A stretch of DNA of 64,000 nucleotides from assembly GCA_006503535.1 (NCBI GenBank), contig QYRS01000006.1, positions 2,604,001 to 2,668,000 on the forward strand. The letters run 5' to 3'. The translations under genes and the position numbers were made by a program. The DNA comes from Arthrinium phaeospermum. Its lineage: Eukaryota > Ascomycota > Sordariomycetes > Amphisphaeriales > Apiosporaceae. Of this stretch, positions 23,301 to 34,391 are shown one piece after another. Under the pieces are notes generated by a model that saw nothing but the letters and a program-made list of their open reading frames with translations, had not been told where the DNA came from and did not search any database. Position 1 is the first letter of the stretch. Every line of letters starts with the position of its first letter.

Positions 23301-25053
23301 TATAATAATAAATATATTTATAATCGAATATAATAAGGTAATTTAATAATTAATAATAAATTAATAATAAATATAATAATATTAATAATAAATCGTATTA
23401 AATTTAATAAATTAAGTTATATATTATATTTATTACTTAATTTTATTATAATTTTATATTATAATATAATTTTTATTCTTTAATATATTAGGCGTAATTA
23501 AAAATATATTAAATATTATTAAAAATTTTATTTTATATCGATAATAAATATAAGATTTATTATTAATAAAAAAAATTAAGATTTATTATCGTTATTATTA
23601 TATTATAAAATTAATCGGCCGACCTTATATTATAATATAATAAATTTATTTAAATATTAAATTAAGCGTTATTTATAACGTTTTTATTATTTTTATTACT
23701 TTATAAATATAATATTAATTAATAAATAAAAATACGATATTTTAAATATTAATTATAATATATTATATATAATAAGCCTTTTTTAATATTAATAAGAAAT
23801 ATATAATTTATTAATATTAAAAAAAAGTTATTATTAATAAAAAAATAATCTTTATAAAATTTAAACTTATATTTTTTTAAATAAAGTATATTATTATTAT
23901 ATTACGAGGTTTTACTTTTTCGTTTTTATAAATAATAAAAATAATAATATTATTATTATATATATAATAAACCTTTTTTAATATTAATAAAAAAAAAGGG
24001 GGCGTTTATTATTATTATAAGGGTTAATAATATTAAAAAGGCTCGTTATTAATAAAAAAATAGTTTCGATAAAGTTTAAACTTATATCTTTTTAAATAAA
24101 TAAAATATTATTATTATATTATAAGGGCTTTTTTTTTATTTAATAAATAATATATAAAAAACGGTATTATTATTATATATATATATAATAAGTTTTTTTA
24201 ATATTAATAATATTAACGAATAATATATTTATCGTTAATTATTTAATATATATTAAATTATATTAATTTAACCTTAAAAATAATAAAATTAATATATAAT
24301 AAATATAATATAAAAGCTTAATATAATTAAGTTAAATTAAATATTTATAAATATAAATATAATAATAATTTATCGATTTATAAGTATATTTAATTAATAA
24401 AAAAAAGTTTTATATTAAATAATAATATAATTAATAAAAAATTTAAAAAAATTAATTACGTTAGGAATTAAATTTAAATTTTTTTTTATACTTACTTTTT
24501 CGAAATAAATTATAATAAGTTTTTAATAATTAATAAGAAATATTATTATTATATATATATATAAAGGAAATTATTTAAATTAATAATAAGGTTTATTAAA
24601 TTATAATATAAATTTATATATATAATAGAAATAATTAAAAAAAGGAATAAATTAAATTAAAAAAAAAGGTGTAAAATATTAAAAATTATTATAAGAAAGT
24701 TTAAACCTACGCTTTTTTTAATTAAATAAAAATATATTATTATTATATTATATTTTATAAAAAGGGTATTTAATAATAATAATAAAATAATATTATATTT
24801 AATATTAAATAATTAATATAATATATTATTAATTAAATAAAAAATATAACGTTATAATATTATTAATTAAATAAAAAGGCGCGATATTATTAAAAATTAA
24901 TCGAAAATATATATCGGAAAACTTACACCGAGGGTCGATTTTACGCTTAAAAATACTAAAAAGTATAAGAAATAAAATAATATTTTCCTCTTTTTATTTT
25001 CGGTTAAGGTACGGCCGCATAGGAAGTCGCCTACGGCCGCACAGGGCTTGCGT
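20340..25053. mobile_element. RIP-saturated DNA transposon with terminal inverted repeats
   Basis: A 4714-bp block is bounded by 52-bp inverted repeats (20340-20391 and 25001-25052, 49 of 52 identical). AAATGTAC occurs just outside each end (20332-20339 and 25054-25061), fitting a 7-8 bp target-site duplication; one extra base (T25053) sits between the right repeat and its copy. Between the repeats the sequence is almost pure A/T. By eye, 20401-20760 contains no CA and no TG dinucleotide, while residual C and G are mostly in CG, CC/GG or CT/AG. That pattern is RIP. No open frame of useful length remains, so any transposase is destroyed. TIR length and TSD size would suit hAT or Mutator-like elements, but the family cannot be read from the interior. 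Confidence 0.85.
23760..24770. repeat. Degenerate ~210-bp tandem repeats inside the RIP element
   Basis: A landmark TATATAATAAG/ACC followed by a T-run and AATATTAATA recurs near 23765, 23960 and 24180. A second landmark TTTAAACTTATAT...TTTTTAAATA recurs near 23860 and 24075, with a related copy near 24700. Spacing is about 195-220 bp. Base composition makes chance matches easier, but the two landmarks keep their order. Confidence 0.5.
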
Positions 25054-25061
25054 AAATGTAC
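25001..25061 (-). repeat. Right terminal inverted repeat and target duplication
   Basis: Reverse complement of 25001-25052 begins CGCAAGCCCTGTGCGGCCGT. AAATGTAC follows at 25054-25061. Similarity to the left end continues weakly inward into the AT-rich DNA (an AGGA(G)AAATA-type segment on the left against GAGGAAAATA on the right), so the ancestral TIR may have been longer than 52 bp. Confidence 0.85.
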
Positions 25062-26497
25062 GTGGTTGGGAAAAAATCGTCGCCTCGTGTTTGAGCACCC
25101 AATTGAGTTTCAGAGTCCCGCTGCGGTTGACACGGTACTCGTGGCCCCAGCCACCCCGATTCGATCGTGGTATATTTGCTGCCAGTATTAAGCCGTGCTC
25201 CGGTTGGGACCGTGGCTATTCCCAGTATCCCCAGCCTTTAGCAATAAGAAAGTTGTGCTATTACCTGGGCCTCTATCCTGGTTGTAGTCGCGGTCCAGCC
25301 ACCAACTAACCCTCCAAGCCTCTAACCCAACCTCTCTTCGGGCTCTCTCTCCACATTCGACCAAGGTCCTAACACACCTTGCAAGCACACAGAGCACCAG
25401 GCAATCTGGGTCGTGCAGATCCAGCCCGAGCTGAATGGCCAGCGCCAGCCAGGTAGATTAGGTGACCCGTGTTGGCTCCAAGTAGCGAGGAAATTTTGAT
25501 TGTGACAGCTCGTCTGGCGCTCCCAGCTCGCCGCTCAGTGGCTCGGTCTGGAGCACGGTGCCGGGTGCGTCTCCTGGTGCGTGTGGTACCTGTCCTGTAG
25601 CGGTACCCTGTAATTGAGACAAGCAGCCGTCACATCCAGCCAACATTTACTTGTAATCGGCTGGCGAAGCAAGGACGTTTTGTTTGCCATTGCTGGATGG
25701 CTTCGATGGCTTGATCAACGGGGGAGCTTAGAAGATTGACTTTATGGCGCCGGCTAGCTTCATCGTCCCACTCCTGCGCCCAGCATCAATTGACTTCTGG
25801 TGACATGATCTGACAGACGGGAGGCTGGAAGAGTCTGGAGCTTCAGTGAGGAGATAGCAGTAAGATCCGAGGATGTGTGCCCAATCTGCTGCGCCGAATG
25901 GTCCCCCCAGAGGACTTGCTTGCTTGCGTTTCCGTGGGCCGCCTCTCTCTCTCATCTCCCCTTCTCCCTCTCTTGCGTGTTATGGTCTGCATGTACTGCC
26001 CGGATTTCGCTAGCTGCATATCCGCGACAGCGGTGGAGTGGCGATTAGGATGGGCGCTGCCCAGCCGCCTTACTTGTTGTAGCCGAGATAAACAGGGAGT
26101 AGTACTGGGAGTAGACTCGTCTGGATACTGTTCTGGGCGCCCGACTCCACCGCGTGTAAACAAAGCTAGACCACAGGAACCCTGCATCTGTATGCCACGC
26201 AATATCGCAACCACACAAATAGCCCAACGCACGTCTGCCTCACCCACTTGGATTTGTTCCCTCCTCTTCCTCTCCCAATCCCAAATCTGACCGCTTTGCC
26301 TCGATCCCCATACTCTCCATCCCATCCGTATTTCAGAGGCCGACCAACCGTTGATCTTGATCTACTCTTACCCCAAACTCTCCATCAAACCCATCCATCC
26401 TCCTCTTCGTCAACCTAAAACCTGGAAAAGGAATCGTGAGAACAGCATAGGAACCCGTATTCCTATACTCTCTCCCTTCTTTTCTTTCAGTTTTTAG
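25062..26497. other. Intergenic, right flank of the RIP element
   Basis: Normal composition, no gene supported. From about 26290 it becomes pyrimidine-rich, as usual for a fungal leader, and includes a good acceptor (TTTCTTTCAG at 26481-26490) that may end a 5'UTR intron of hex-1. Confidence 0.5.
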
Positions 26498-27735
26498 AAA
26501 GAAGAGCAAGAGGAATCTTCTTGTCTTCCTTTCGCTTCATCGAAAGGTTGTCGAGAAGGATTCTCTCGCGCCATCAAGGTCGCCAACCTGGACTTTGAAG
26601 CCCGCGTCCCCGTTCCCTTCAGCGTCTTCCCCTCGTCCTACAAAGAGACCGCTGAGGTCGAGACCACCACCCAGACTCACGAGGAGCTCGAGATCCAAAT
26701 CCCCCCTAAGAAAGCCGGACGGGTAGGTCAATACTCTTCCACCTCTGTCTCTGCTCAACTTCCTCCTCGCCGGGAAGAAGAGGTCCGCATCACACGTGAA
26801 GAGGAACAATACCGCCGTCCCGGTGTCCATCGTCACGAGCACGAGTACTACGAGGAGCACAGGTTAGTAGAATCGCCCTTCTTATATGTCTCTGAGCCCC
26901 TTCTCCGTTGTCCCGCTGTTGTCACGACCCATCCGCGCGTTCCCACTGCCCACTGCCCATTCCCACTGCCTCCTTTTTTTTATGTGAGGTGGCAGCGGCT
27001 GCGGCGGTGACAGCTGCAGTTTGCCAATCCGCCGAGCATGCGGTGAAAATGTGATCCATTCCAATATTGAACACACGAGGCACCGCATGGCTCCAGCTCC
27101 CTCTCTTTTTCCTTCGTCCGAACGTCATTATGGGGGTCCTCCCAATTGAATGGCATGTCCCATCGTATATTACGGGGTTGCATAGAACACCCTGGAAAGG
27201 AGCTTGGACTTGTCCCAATTGGCTCAAGCTTTGTTTACTGCGCAGGGTCAATCCTTATATTTTCTTTCCACATCGCACCTCATCCGAGGAACATACCATC
27301 CTTTATACTAACATCGATTTTTTCCCTCTTCACTTAGACCTTCTAAGCCCTCCAAGCTTTCTACTCCTACCTACTCTGCCCAAACGGACAGCTACGTCGA
27401 GGTTGATCATCAGCATCGTCACCAACACAGCCCAATTGACGTGATCGAACGCGAATACCGCGCTCGTAACCACCCCGTCTACAAGGAGGAAATCCGCGTA
27501 GAGTCTACCGTTGACGCCGCTCCCTGCCCGCCCCCGTCCCGCCACTCCCACTCTCGTCCCGTTTACCAGGAAGAGGTTCACGTTTCCGAGTCTACCATCG
27601 AGCCTCACCACCACCACCACCACCACCAACACAAGGACACCACCCAGGTTGTCGAGGAAACCGCAGAGTATCCCCGCGCCCCTAAATCAACAGCATCAAG
27701 TAAGTACAGAATGGGATATTACGCTGACGCACAAG
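26498..27735 (+). CDS. hex-1: Upstream coding exons of a long hex-1 isoform (start unresolved)
   Basis: One frame is open over exon 26498-26862, then across a 475-nt intron (GTTAGT, branch ACTAAC near 27308, acceptor CACTTAG at 27337), and over 27338-27735. There it runs in phase into the short-form start MGYYADAQ. The residues are a charged, disordered extension: FEARVPVPFSVFPSSYKETA, REEEVRITREEEQYRRPGVH, repeated VYKEEIRVEST / VYQEEVHVSEST motifs, and a seven-His run (EPHHHHHHHQHK). Long disordered N-termini of this kind are known in HEX-1 proteins of many filamentous ascomycetes. No ATG lies in this frame before 27711, so the first exon of this isoform is missing from my model or starts elsewhere. 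The codon ATC at 26573 sits where a start might be expected. Confidence 0.6.
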
Positions 27736-28332
27736 GTTGGTCGCCTCACGACTTTGACAAGTATCAGCCATGCTAATGGGACATCACTAGGCCACCACCA
27801 CCCCTACTCTTCAAGCTCTCACACAATGGCTGACAAGTACCACTCCGAGGATGCTGCCCCCCGCAGCAGCGGCTCGCCCAAGGGTCCCCCTAACACTGTC
27901 TCCATCCCCTGCCACCACATCCGCATGGGCGACATCCTGATCCTTCAGGGCCGCCCTTGCCAGGTCATCCGCATCTCCACCTCGGGCGCCACTGGCCAGC
28001 ACCGTTACCTCGGTGTCGACCTGTTCACCAAGCAGCTGCACGAGGAGTCCTCGCAGGTCCAGCACCCCGGCCCCAGCGTCGTCGTCCAGACCATGTTCGG
28101 CCCCGTCTTCAAGCAGTACCGTGTCTTGGACATGCAGGATGGCAACATCGTCGCCATGACCGAGTCCGGTGATGTCAAGCCCGGCCTGCCCGTCTCCGAG
28201 CAGGGCAACCTGTGGGGCCGCCTCACCCAGGCTTTCGAGTCTGGCCGCGGCAGCGTCCGCGTCCTTGTCCTCAGCGACGCCGGCCGCGAGCTCGCTGTTG
28301 ACATGAAGGTCATCCACGGCTCCCGCCTGTAG
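27711..28332 (+). CDS. hex-1: Woronin body major protein HEX-1 (short isoform)
   Basis: Exons 27711-27735 and 27791-28332 (55-nt intron, CTAAT branch) give 188 residues. HEX-1 self-assembles into the crystalline core of Woronin bodies, peroxisome-derived organelles that plug septal pores after hyphal damage. The conserved eIF5A-like fold is obvious: IPCHHIRMGDILILQGRPCQ, TGQHRYLGVDLFTKQLHEES, PSVVVQTMFGPVFKQYRVLD, FESGRGSVRVLVLSDAGREL. The C-terminus SRL is a peroxisomal targeting signal 1. The start MGYYADAQ matches the typical HEX-1 N-terminus. A second donor at 27700 (GTAAGT) is in the same phase as the one at 27736, so longer transcripts can skip the MGYYADAQ codons without changing frame. 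Bleomycin hydrolase follows downstream on the same strand. Confidence 0.97.
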
Positions 28333-29243
28333 ACGTGTGCATAACATTAACCTGCTTACTTGTTACGATGTACGGAATTATATGGGAGTCAATAGTTTTT
28401 TGCATACATGATGGGGCCTTGGCTATGATGATGTGGGAAGGCTTCTCTAGGTGGAAGATGGGAAAACTCAGGATCATGCAGTAGATAGGCTTTTCTCTCT
28501 GTAAATGATTGGTAATGAATGGAATTATACTCTGGTGCTTTTACCGTCTTTGATGATTGCGTTGATTTGCATTACGTGATTGCTCGATTGATGAATGGCG
28601 TCGCCTTTGGTGTTGCAGGTGTCAGGTGTCAACAGAGGTCCCTCCATGTTGTGTTTGTACAAGCACCTTGATGGCCAAGTTGGGACGAGGAGGATGCGAC
28701 AGCCTGAGACTTGTCGTTCTGGAGGGCAATGTGGGCCAATCACAGCGTCCGACGAAGCTCTCCCTGCTGCCACACAAGTACGACTTGAAGCTATGGTCCG
28801 ATGGGAGCTTCCCCGCCCTGCCTGTTGCTCTTTATCTCGGTGTACTGACAGGAAGCTCATCTGTAGGTACATAGCTAACCCGAGCCAGATAAGAAGGGAA
28901 GGGTGTGTCACGTAACCACCTGCTCTACCTGGCATCGTGCATGATCCCCATAAAGCCCGTGTGCCCGGCTCCCATATCACATCCAGACAGGATCGGATTT
29001 CCTACTTCTTTTTCGCGTTATTTGGGCGCTCTTCTTTGTTGCACGATATCGTTGAACTGCTCGATCCGGATTAAGAAGACAAATATACATCAATTCATCA
29101 TTATCAATAAGACTGGTCCTTCACCTCCTCCCAACCTGGTATCTTGTATTCGTTCATCCTGCAAATCCGTGAAGCCCTTGGTGGTCTCCGCCATATACCG
29201 ATTACTCCATCCTTCTCCCGTTTCCCCCGTTGCTGTAGTTGCA
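28333..29243. other. Intergenic between hex-1 and bleomycin hydrolase
   Basis: 3' flank of hex-1 and 5' leader of the next gene. No other feature seen. Confidence 0.55.
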
Positions 29244-31119
29244 ATGGGTTCATATCCGTCCAAAGTCTCACCCGAAACGGCTGCCCATGAGAAGGCCGTC
29301 CTAGAGCGCCTGCGCACGTTCCAGATCAACGAGGCGGACGATGGCGTCGGCGGCGACAACGACGACGGCTTCGTCTACGTGTTAGACAGCGAGAAGAGCG
29401 GGGGCGAGGGCGGGATCAGCAGCACCAGCAGAAACAAGCTCGCCCGCTCGCCCGAGCCGCTCCCCGTCGAGCTCATGGGCGCGTGGCAGTCCAAGGTGCT
29501 CGAGGACCCCAAGAACCGGCTCGCCCTCTCCGCGCTCAGCGGCGCCAACCCTAAGGCCGTCCTGGCGCAGCGCGCGGCCCAGATCGCCGACGTGCAGGTC
29601 TTCAATGTGGCCCTCGGGCCCGCCGAGGGCGCGCCCATCACGAACCAGCGCTCGTCGGGCCGCTGCTGGCTGTTCGCGTCCACCAACGTCTTCCGCGTTG
29701 CGCTCATGAAGAAGTACGGCCTCGCCGAGTTCGAGCTCTCCCAGGCTTACCTGTTCTTCTGGGACAAGCTCGAAAAGGCAAACTACTTCCTCGAGAACGT
29801 CGTTCAGACCGCCGGCGAGGAACTCGACGGACGGCTCGTTCAGAGGCTCCTGGCGGACCCCGTTAGCGATGGCGGGCAGTGGGACATGGTTTGTAAGTTT
29901 ATGTTGAGCAGGAGATAAAGAACAAACATGGCATATTACTGATATGTGTTATTGCTCTACCCTAGACAACTTAGTTACCAAGTACGGCCTTGTTCCCCAG
30001 ACCCTATATCCGGACAGTTGGAACGCCATGTCCAGTGGCACGCTCAACTACATTGTGGTCTCCAAACTGCGCGAGTACGCCTTGAAGCTGCGCAAGCTGG
30101 CCAGTGCCTCTACGGCGACCTCCGCAACCCTCTCAGCGACTAAACAGAAGATGATGCGCGAGATCCATCTTATCTTGACGCTGACCCTCGGACCTCCTCC
30201 AAGCTCGACAGAGAAGTTCGGTACGTTGTGGATATCCTTGCTTCACCCCCCTTTTTTGCCTTTGAGACCAAAATCCTGGCCCACCGCAGCTTTGAACCTT
30301 CACAGCATACGTGCTCCATAGCATGGCATGATAAAAATGCATAATGCGGGTTCTTTTGAAACGAGCATCCGTAATCAACAAGCTACACTTTTTTTTAACT
30401 TGATTACCACAGACTGGACGTTCAAGGACAAGAACGGCAAAGCCCGTACCGTCAGCCTCACGCCCCTGGATTTCGCGCGCGACATCTCGTCGCCCGAGTT
30501 CCGCATGACCAGCAGCGCGATTGCGGGCATGATCTCGCTCGTCCACGACCCGCGGCACCCGCCGCTGTCGCTGCTGACGGTGGACCGGCTGGGCAACATC
30601 GTGGGCGGGCGCGGCGTGTCGTACGTCAACGTGCCCATGGCGACGCTAAAGCAGGCGTGCGTGGCGACGCTGCGGGCGGGCGTCCCCGTCTTCTTTGGCT
30701 GCGACGTGGGCCAGGCGAGCGACAGCGCCAGCGGCGTCATGGACCTGGGCCTCGTCGACTGGCGCCTGGGGTTCAACGTCGATCTGCTGGCCAGCGGCAG
30801 CAGCAGCAGCAGCAGCAGCAGCACCGTGTCCAAGGCGGACCGCCTGCGCGTTGGCGCGAGCGCCATGACCCACGCCATGGTCCTCACGGCCGTCCACGTC
30901 GACGAGGGGTCGGGCAAGAGCGTCCGCTGGCGCGTGCAGAACTCGTGGGGCGAGGCCAGCGGGGACCACGGCTGGTTCGTCATGAGCGATGCCTGGATGG
31001 ACGAGTTCGTCTACCAGGCTGTCATCGACCCGCGCTTCCTGGTCAAGGAGGTTCGCGACGTGCTTAAGAAGGAGCCGGTGGTGCTACCTCTCTGGGATCC
31101 GATGGGCTCGCTGGCTTAA
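29244..31119 (+). CDS. blh1: Bleomycin hydrolase-type cysteine peptidase (peptidase C1B)
   Basis: Three exons (29244-29892, 29966-30220, 30413-31119; introns 73 and 192 nt) encode 536 residues. Papain-like residues are all present: oxyanion Gln and nucleophile in ITNQRSSGRCWLFA (Cys about 141), catalytic His in SAMTHAMV (about 455) and Asn in VQNSWGE (about 478). The family signature LTLTLGPPPS (exon 2) and the two halves of the barrel-forming insert are intact. Yeast Blh1/Lap3 is a homohexameric cytosolic/mitochondrial aminopeptidase that hydrolyses homocysteine thiolactone and bleomycin. Oddities: a 60-residue N-terminal extension (GGDNDDGFVYVLDSEK) and an eight-Ser tract from an AGC repeat near 30796-30822. 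The C-terminus is DPMGSLA; in yeast the last residues self-process into the active site. Confidence 0.95.
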
Positions 31120-32242
31120 CTGGTTGGCGGGTGGTGGGTTACGTTAGTTGGGTTCGATGCCTTAGGCTGAACAGGAGGGATCAGCACTGTTAGGCAGCGT
31201 AGTAGGCATTGAACAAGTAGTCGTCAGCCCTGAATGTGATTTGTTCATCCATTCCTTATCACGGAAGATGCCGGAAACATGCTGTTGCGTAACCCGGACG
31301 TCGGATGATGTTTTGATACTACCGTTATTGCAACACTGTCCCGGTTGCAACTCCTCAGCGAACATACACACAAGTCATTTCCGCAAAAGTATCCCAAATG
31401 CGCCCATGCCGCGCTATATCTTTGATACGATCACCAGTGTGCATATTGTCTCCGCTGTGTTCGTTGGGAGGGTCATGCCATGATGGGCTTCCCGTGTTGA
31501 AGCTTTGAAGTTGTTGATCGGTTCCACTGATGGTCTCTCCCTGCGTATCTAGAACTATTACGTACCCATATGCTTACCAGGCTTTTCAATATGCGAGCAA
31601 TTCTGTGTATTCCATTCATCCTACATATATAAATAAACCCATGCATTCGCTTTCTTCCTAAGCAAACGCTCTTCTAGCATTTGCACCTCCTTTCCCCCAT
31701 TCTGGACTCTATGCTCGTCCAAAAACAGGTTCTCGTCAAAGGGTGATAATGTGTGTGCTCAAATTTCCAAGGCCAGGTAGTCATGCTCTGTAGGGGGGCC
31801 CAGGAAGCGCTCCAGTGACTTGGCGAGGCATTCAAGCTCGTACGAATGAGGACTATTAGGTGCGGGTGAGGCCTCGTCTCGACCAGCGCGCTTTGTCGTT
31901 CCAGTGGGCGGGCTTGGGGGGCTAAACACGTATTGGCGATCTTCTGGGTGGTGTCGAATGCTCCAGAATGTTACCTATCGATTTCCAGTATCAGTCTCCT
32001 GCTCATTGGATCGGGGTGCGGGGGCGGAGGCTATGCAAACTACTCGAGGGTAGATGGGACTCCGATTTCATTAGCCAGTAATATAGTTATTTACCGGTTC
32101 AACACGAATTACCGAACGAATAACTATGATTTCATCTTCAACACAGCCACCAACCAGTGGTCACCTTGCAACCTGCCGGCCACTTGGCCATATATACGGC
32201 GACGACGTCGCTAGTCGGTGCAGAGTGAGCTGGTGTGGAGAC
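31120..32242. other. Intergenic between convergent genes
   Basis: 3' flanks of bleomycin hydrolase (plus) and the 2EXR gene (minus). No supported gene; a frame at 31933-32214 on the plus strand shows no motif. Confidence 0.5.
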
Positions 32243-33707
32243 TCATCGTAAGGGGCCAGCCTCGGATTTTGTCACATCTACCCCTATAGATCGGCCGTCG
32301 AACTGACGAGAAGGGAAAAAAGAAAGAAAAGAAGAAAAAAAGCGTTTGAAATTGACTTACTGTTACATTCTCATCTCGCTGTCCCTTTTTCTTCACCGTT
32401 CCAACGACGACCTTATTCCTCAGGTAAGCCGGTGGGCCGAAGAAACCACAGGCGTCGAAAACACTCTCAAGGTACGGCGTGTTCACACCGACTTGACGAA
32501 ACCGACGGGATGCGCCGACCTGTAAGTTGTGGCAAGAGGTACACCACTCGTCAGGTGTATACGGGTTGGTGCTGGTGTTCAGGTTGATGGGCGTCAGGCG
32601 ACTCATTGCCGAGTCCTGGAGCTTGCAGTTGCTGACGGGCTCCAAGTTGATCTCTCGTAGGTTTGGAAAATGCCAGCGTAGCAATTGCCAGGCCCGATCA
32701 AACTCGGGGTAGAAAGCTAGCGTGCCGTCGGTGACGGGAGGAACCTGAGCATTCTGTACCATGGGAGACTTGTGGAAGTCATAGGGTCCTGCCCGGTTCT
32801 TGAACAACGGTAGGATTGGGAAGAGCTCGGATATCGTGATGCTTGTTAGCTTTTGCAGGTCGTTGACCTCAAAGCTCATCCCCAAAGGATGATGCCGAGG
32901 AAGCTTCAGACTGTCCAGGCTGAAATTGAAGTAGATTCTGGCTTCATTTCCGCTTAAGGCAAAGGCCGTCTGGAAGTGTAACAAGGTCTCGTGGCGGCTT
33001 TCGTAATTCACGAAAAGAGAGACCGGAGGCTTCGAGTCGGTTGTAGTCGAAGTGACAAAGTCTCTACTGATCGCCTTATCATCCGAGCCTTGACTGTAGG
33101 CAGAATCATCGACCCCCCAGTGGTCTGTTCTCGTCTGGCGTGTTTTAAAGAGACGTGTGGCATTAGAAGCCAAGCATTCATCGAGAGGGTGCGTGTGGAC
33201 ACCTACAGCCCGATCCCTCAGAGCAAGAAGACGGCGCGAGATAGTGACCACGCGGTGCTCCCAGGTGTGCTGCCAAACAAGGCGACGGAGCTCCGGCGGC
33301 AGCCTCGAGAACTGCGGCCATGTCTTCTCGATATCCAGCCTACCGACCATACCGGCCAGTTCGTTCACGTTCACATCACCAGCCTGCTCATCAAGACGCC
33401 ATGCGCCAGCCTTTGGCGGAACGATGATTCTGCCTTGAATAAGAAGTCCACTGTTCACGGCTTCTCGGATCACGATACGCCGCTTTTTAGGAACCGCAGT
33501 CATGTAATCCCCATCACCCCGCCGTTTTACGCGTACTTTCTGTTGAATTGCATTAGGGATGAACCCGCGACGTTTTCGGGGCACCCAGGTAGTGTCGTAG
33601 AAGGAATCGCTGTGCTTTCGCTTGATTCCTATGACCGGAACAGTGTCGAAAAGTCTCGGCCAGTCTTTCACGTCGTTGTCGATGTCGTCCGGGACCTGGA
33701 ACTTCAT
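32243..33707 (-). CDS. 2EXR domain-containing fungal protein
   Basis: Exon 1 is 33707-32361 (449 codons). A 58-nt intron (GTAAGT to a pyrimidine-rich TCGTCAG) leads to a short exon 2, 32302-32243, ending VDVTKSEAGPLR; total 468 residues. Reading through instead of splicing gives a Phe-rich low-complexity tail, which argues for the intron. The 2EXR pattern is clear at about 131-155: WPQFSRLPPELRRLVWQHTW then EHRVVTISRR. Later parts (VSLFVNYESRHETLLHFQTA, ARIYFNFSLDSL) are also typical of this large, mostly uncharacterised Pezizomycotina family. The N-terminal 90 residues are basic with several KR-rich clusters that could act as nuclear signals. Confidence 0.85.
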
Positions 33708-34391
33708 GTTGACCGAGGGTTAACAAAATTCAAGGGAATCTTTTTGAACTTGACAGTCCAATTCTTGAATTTTGGGTTTCCCACGGCCGCCGTTTTTGTA
33801 ATTGAATCAAATTATCGCAGACGTGCAGGAAACAAATTGGCAGGTAGATGGTGGAATAACCAGCCAAAGTGACTTCGTCAAGTGGTTGCTCCGAGGCGAG
33901 GCGGAGACTCGCTGGGTGGCAATGAATCAAGCAAAAGTGGCAGTAACTGGAAGATATGGATGAACGATTTCCGTGCTTGTATGAATGTTTTTAAGTGCTC
34001 GATGCGGACTATAAAGTTTTCCTCGTCCAAGGTACATGTTAACGGTGTCCGATGTGTGAAGCAAGACCCAATTGGTTGTTACGTCCATCCCACCAACAGT
34101 TCATGGACATTTCAGAGCTACCTATCAATGGACAGACAACAGCAATCTTAAAGCACTAAAGACCATCGAGGAGAGCCAATTTGGAGACACAGTCGTGTTA
34201 GACCTATGGAGAGCAAAGTCCATCATTGCGGACTTGAAGAGGTTGTGCTTTCATAACAATTGCCCCAGTGAGGGCATATCCTAAACTGTATTCCACCTCC
34301 CCCCTGATGCTGTAATCCTAGGTTCTTCGTTTTCTCTTCTAGAGGCACTGGAGGTATTAGTTGCACTTGTATAGGCGTGCTGAGTCTTGGC
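33708..34391. other. Intergenic
   Basis: Upstream of the 2EXR gene and downstream of the next minus-strand gene. Nothing recognised. Confidence 0.5.

Noticed and set aside
20392..25000. AT-rich block as centromere fragment or mitochondrial insertion
   Set aside because: Sharp matching inverted repeats at both ends, a flanking duplication and specific loss of CpA/TpG point to a RIPped transposon; no mitochondrial gene was recognisable.
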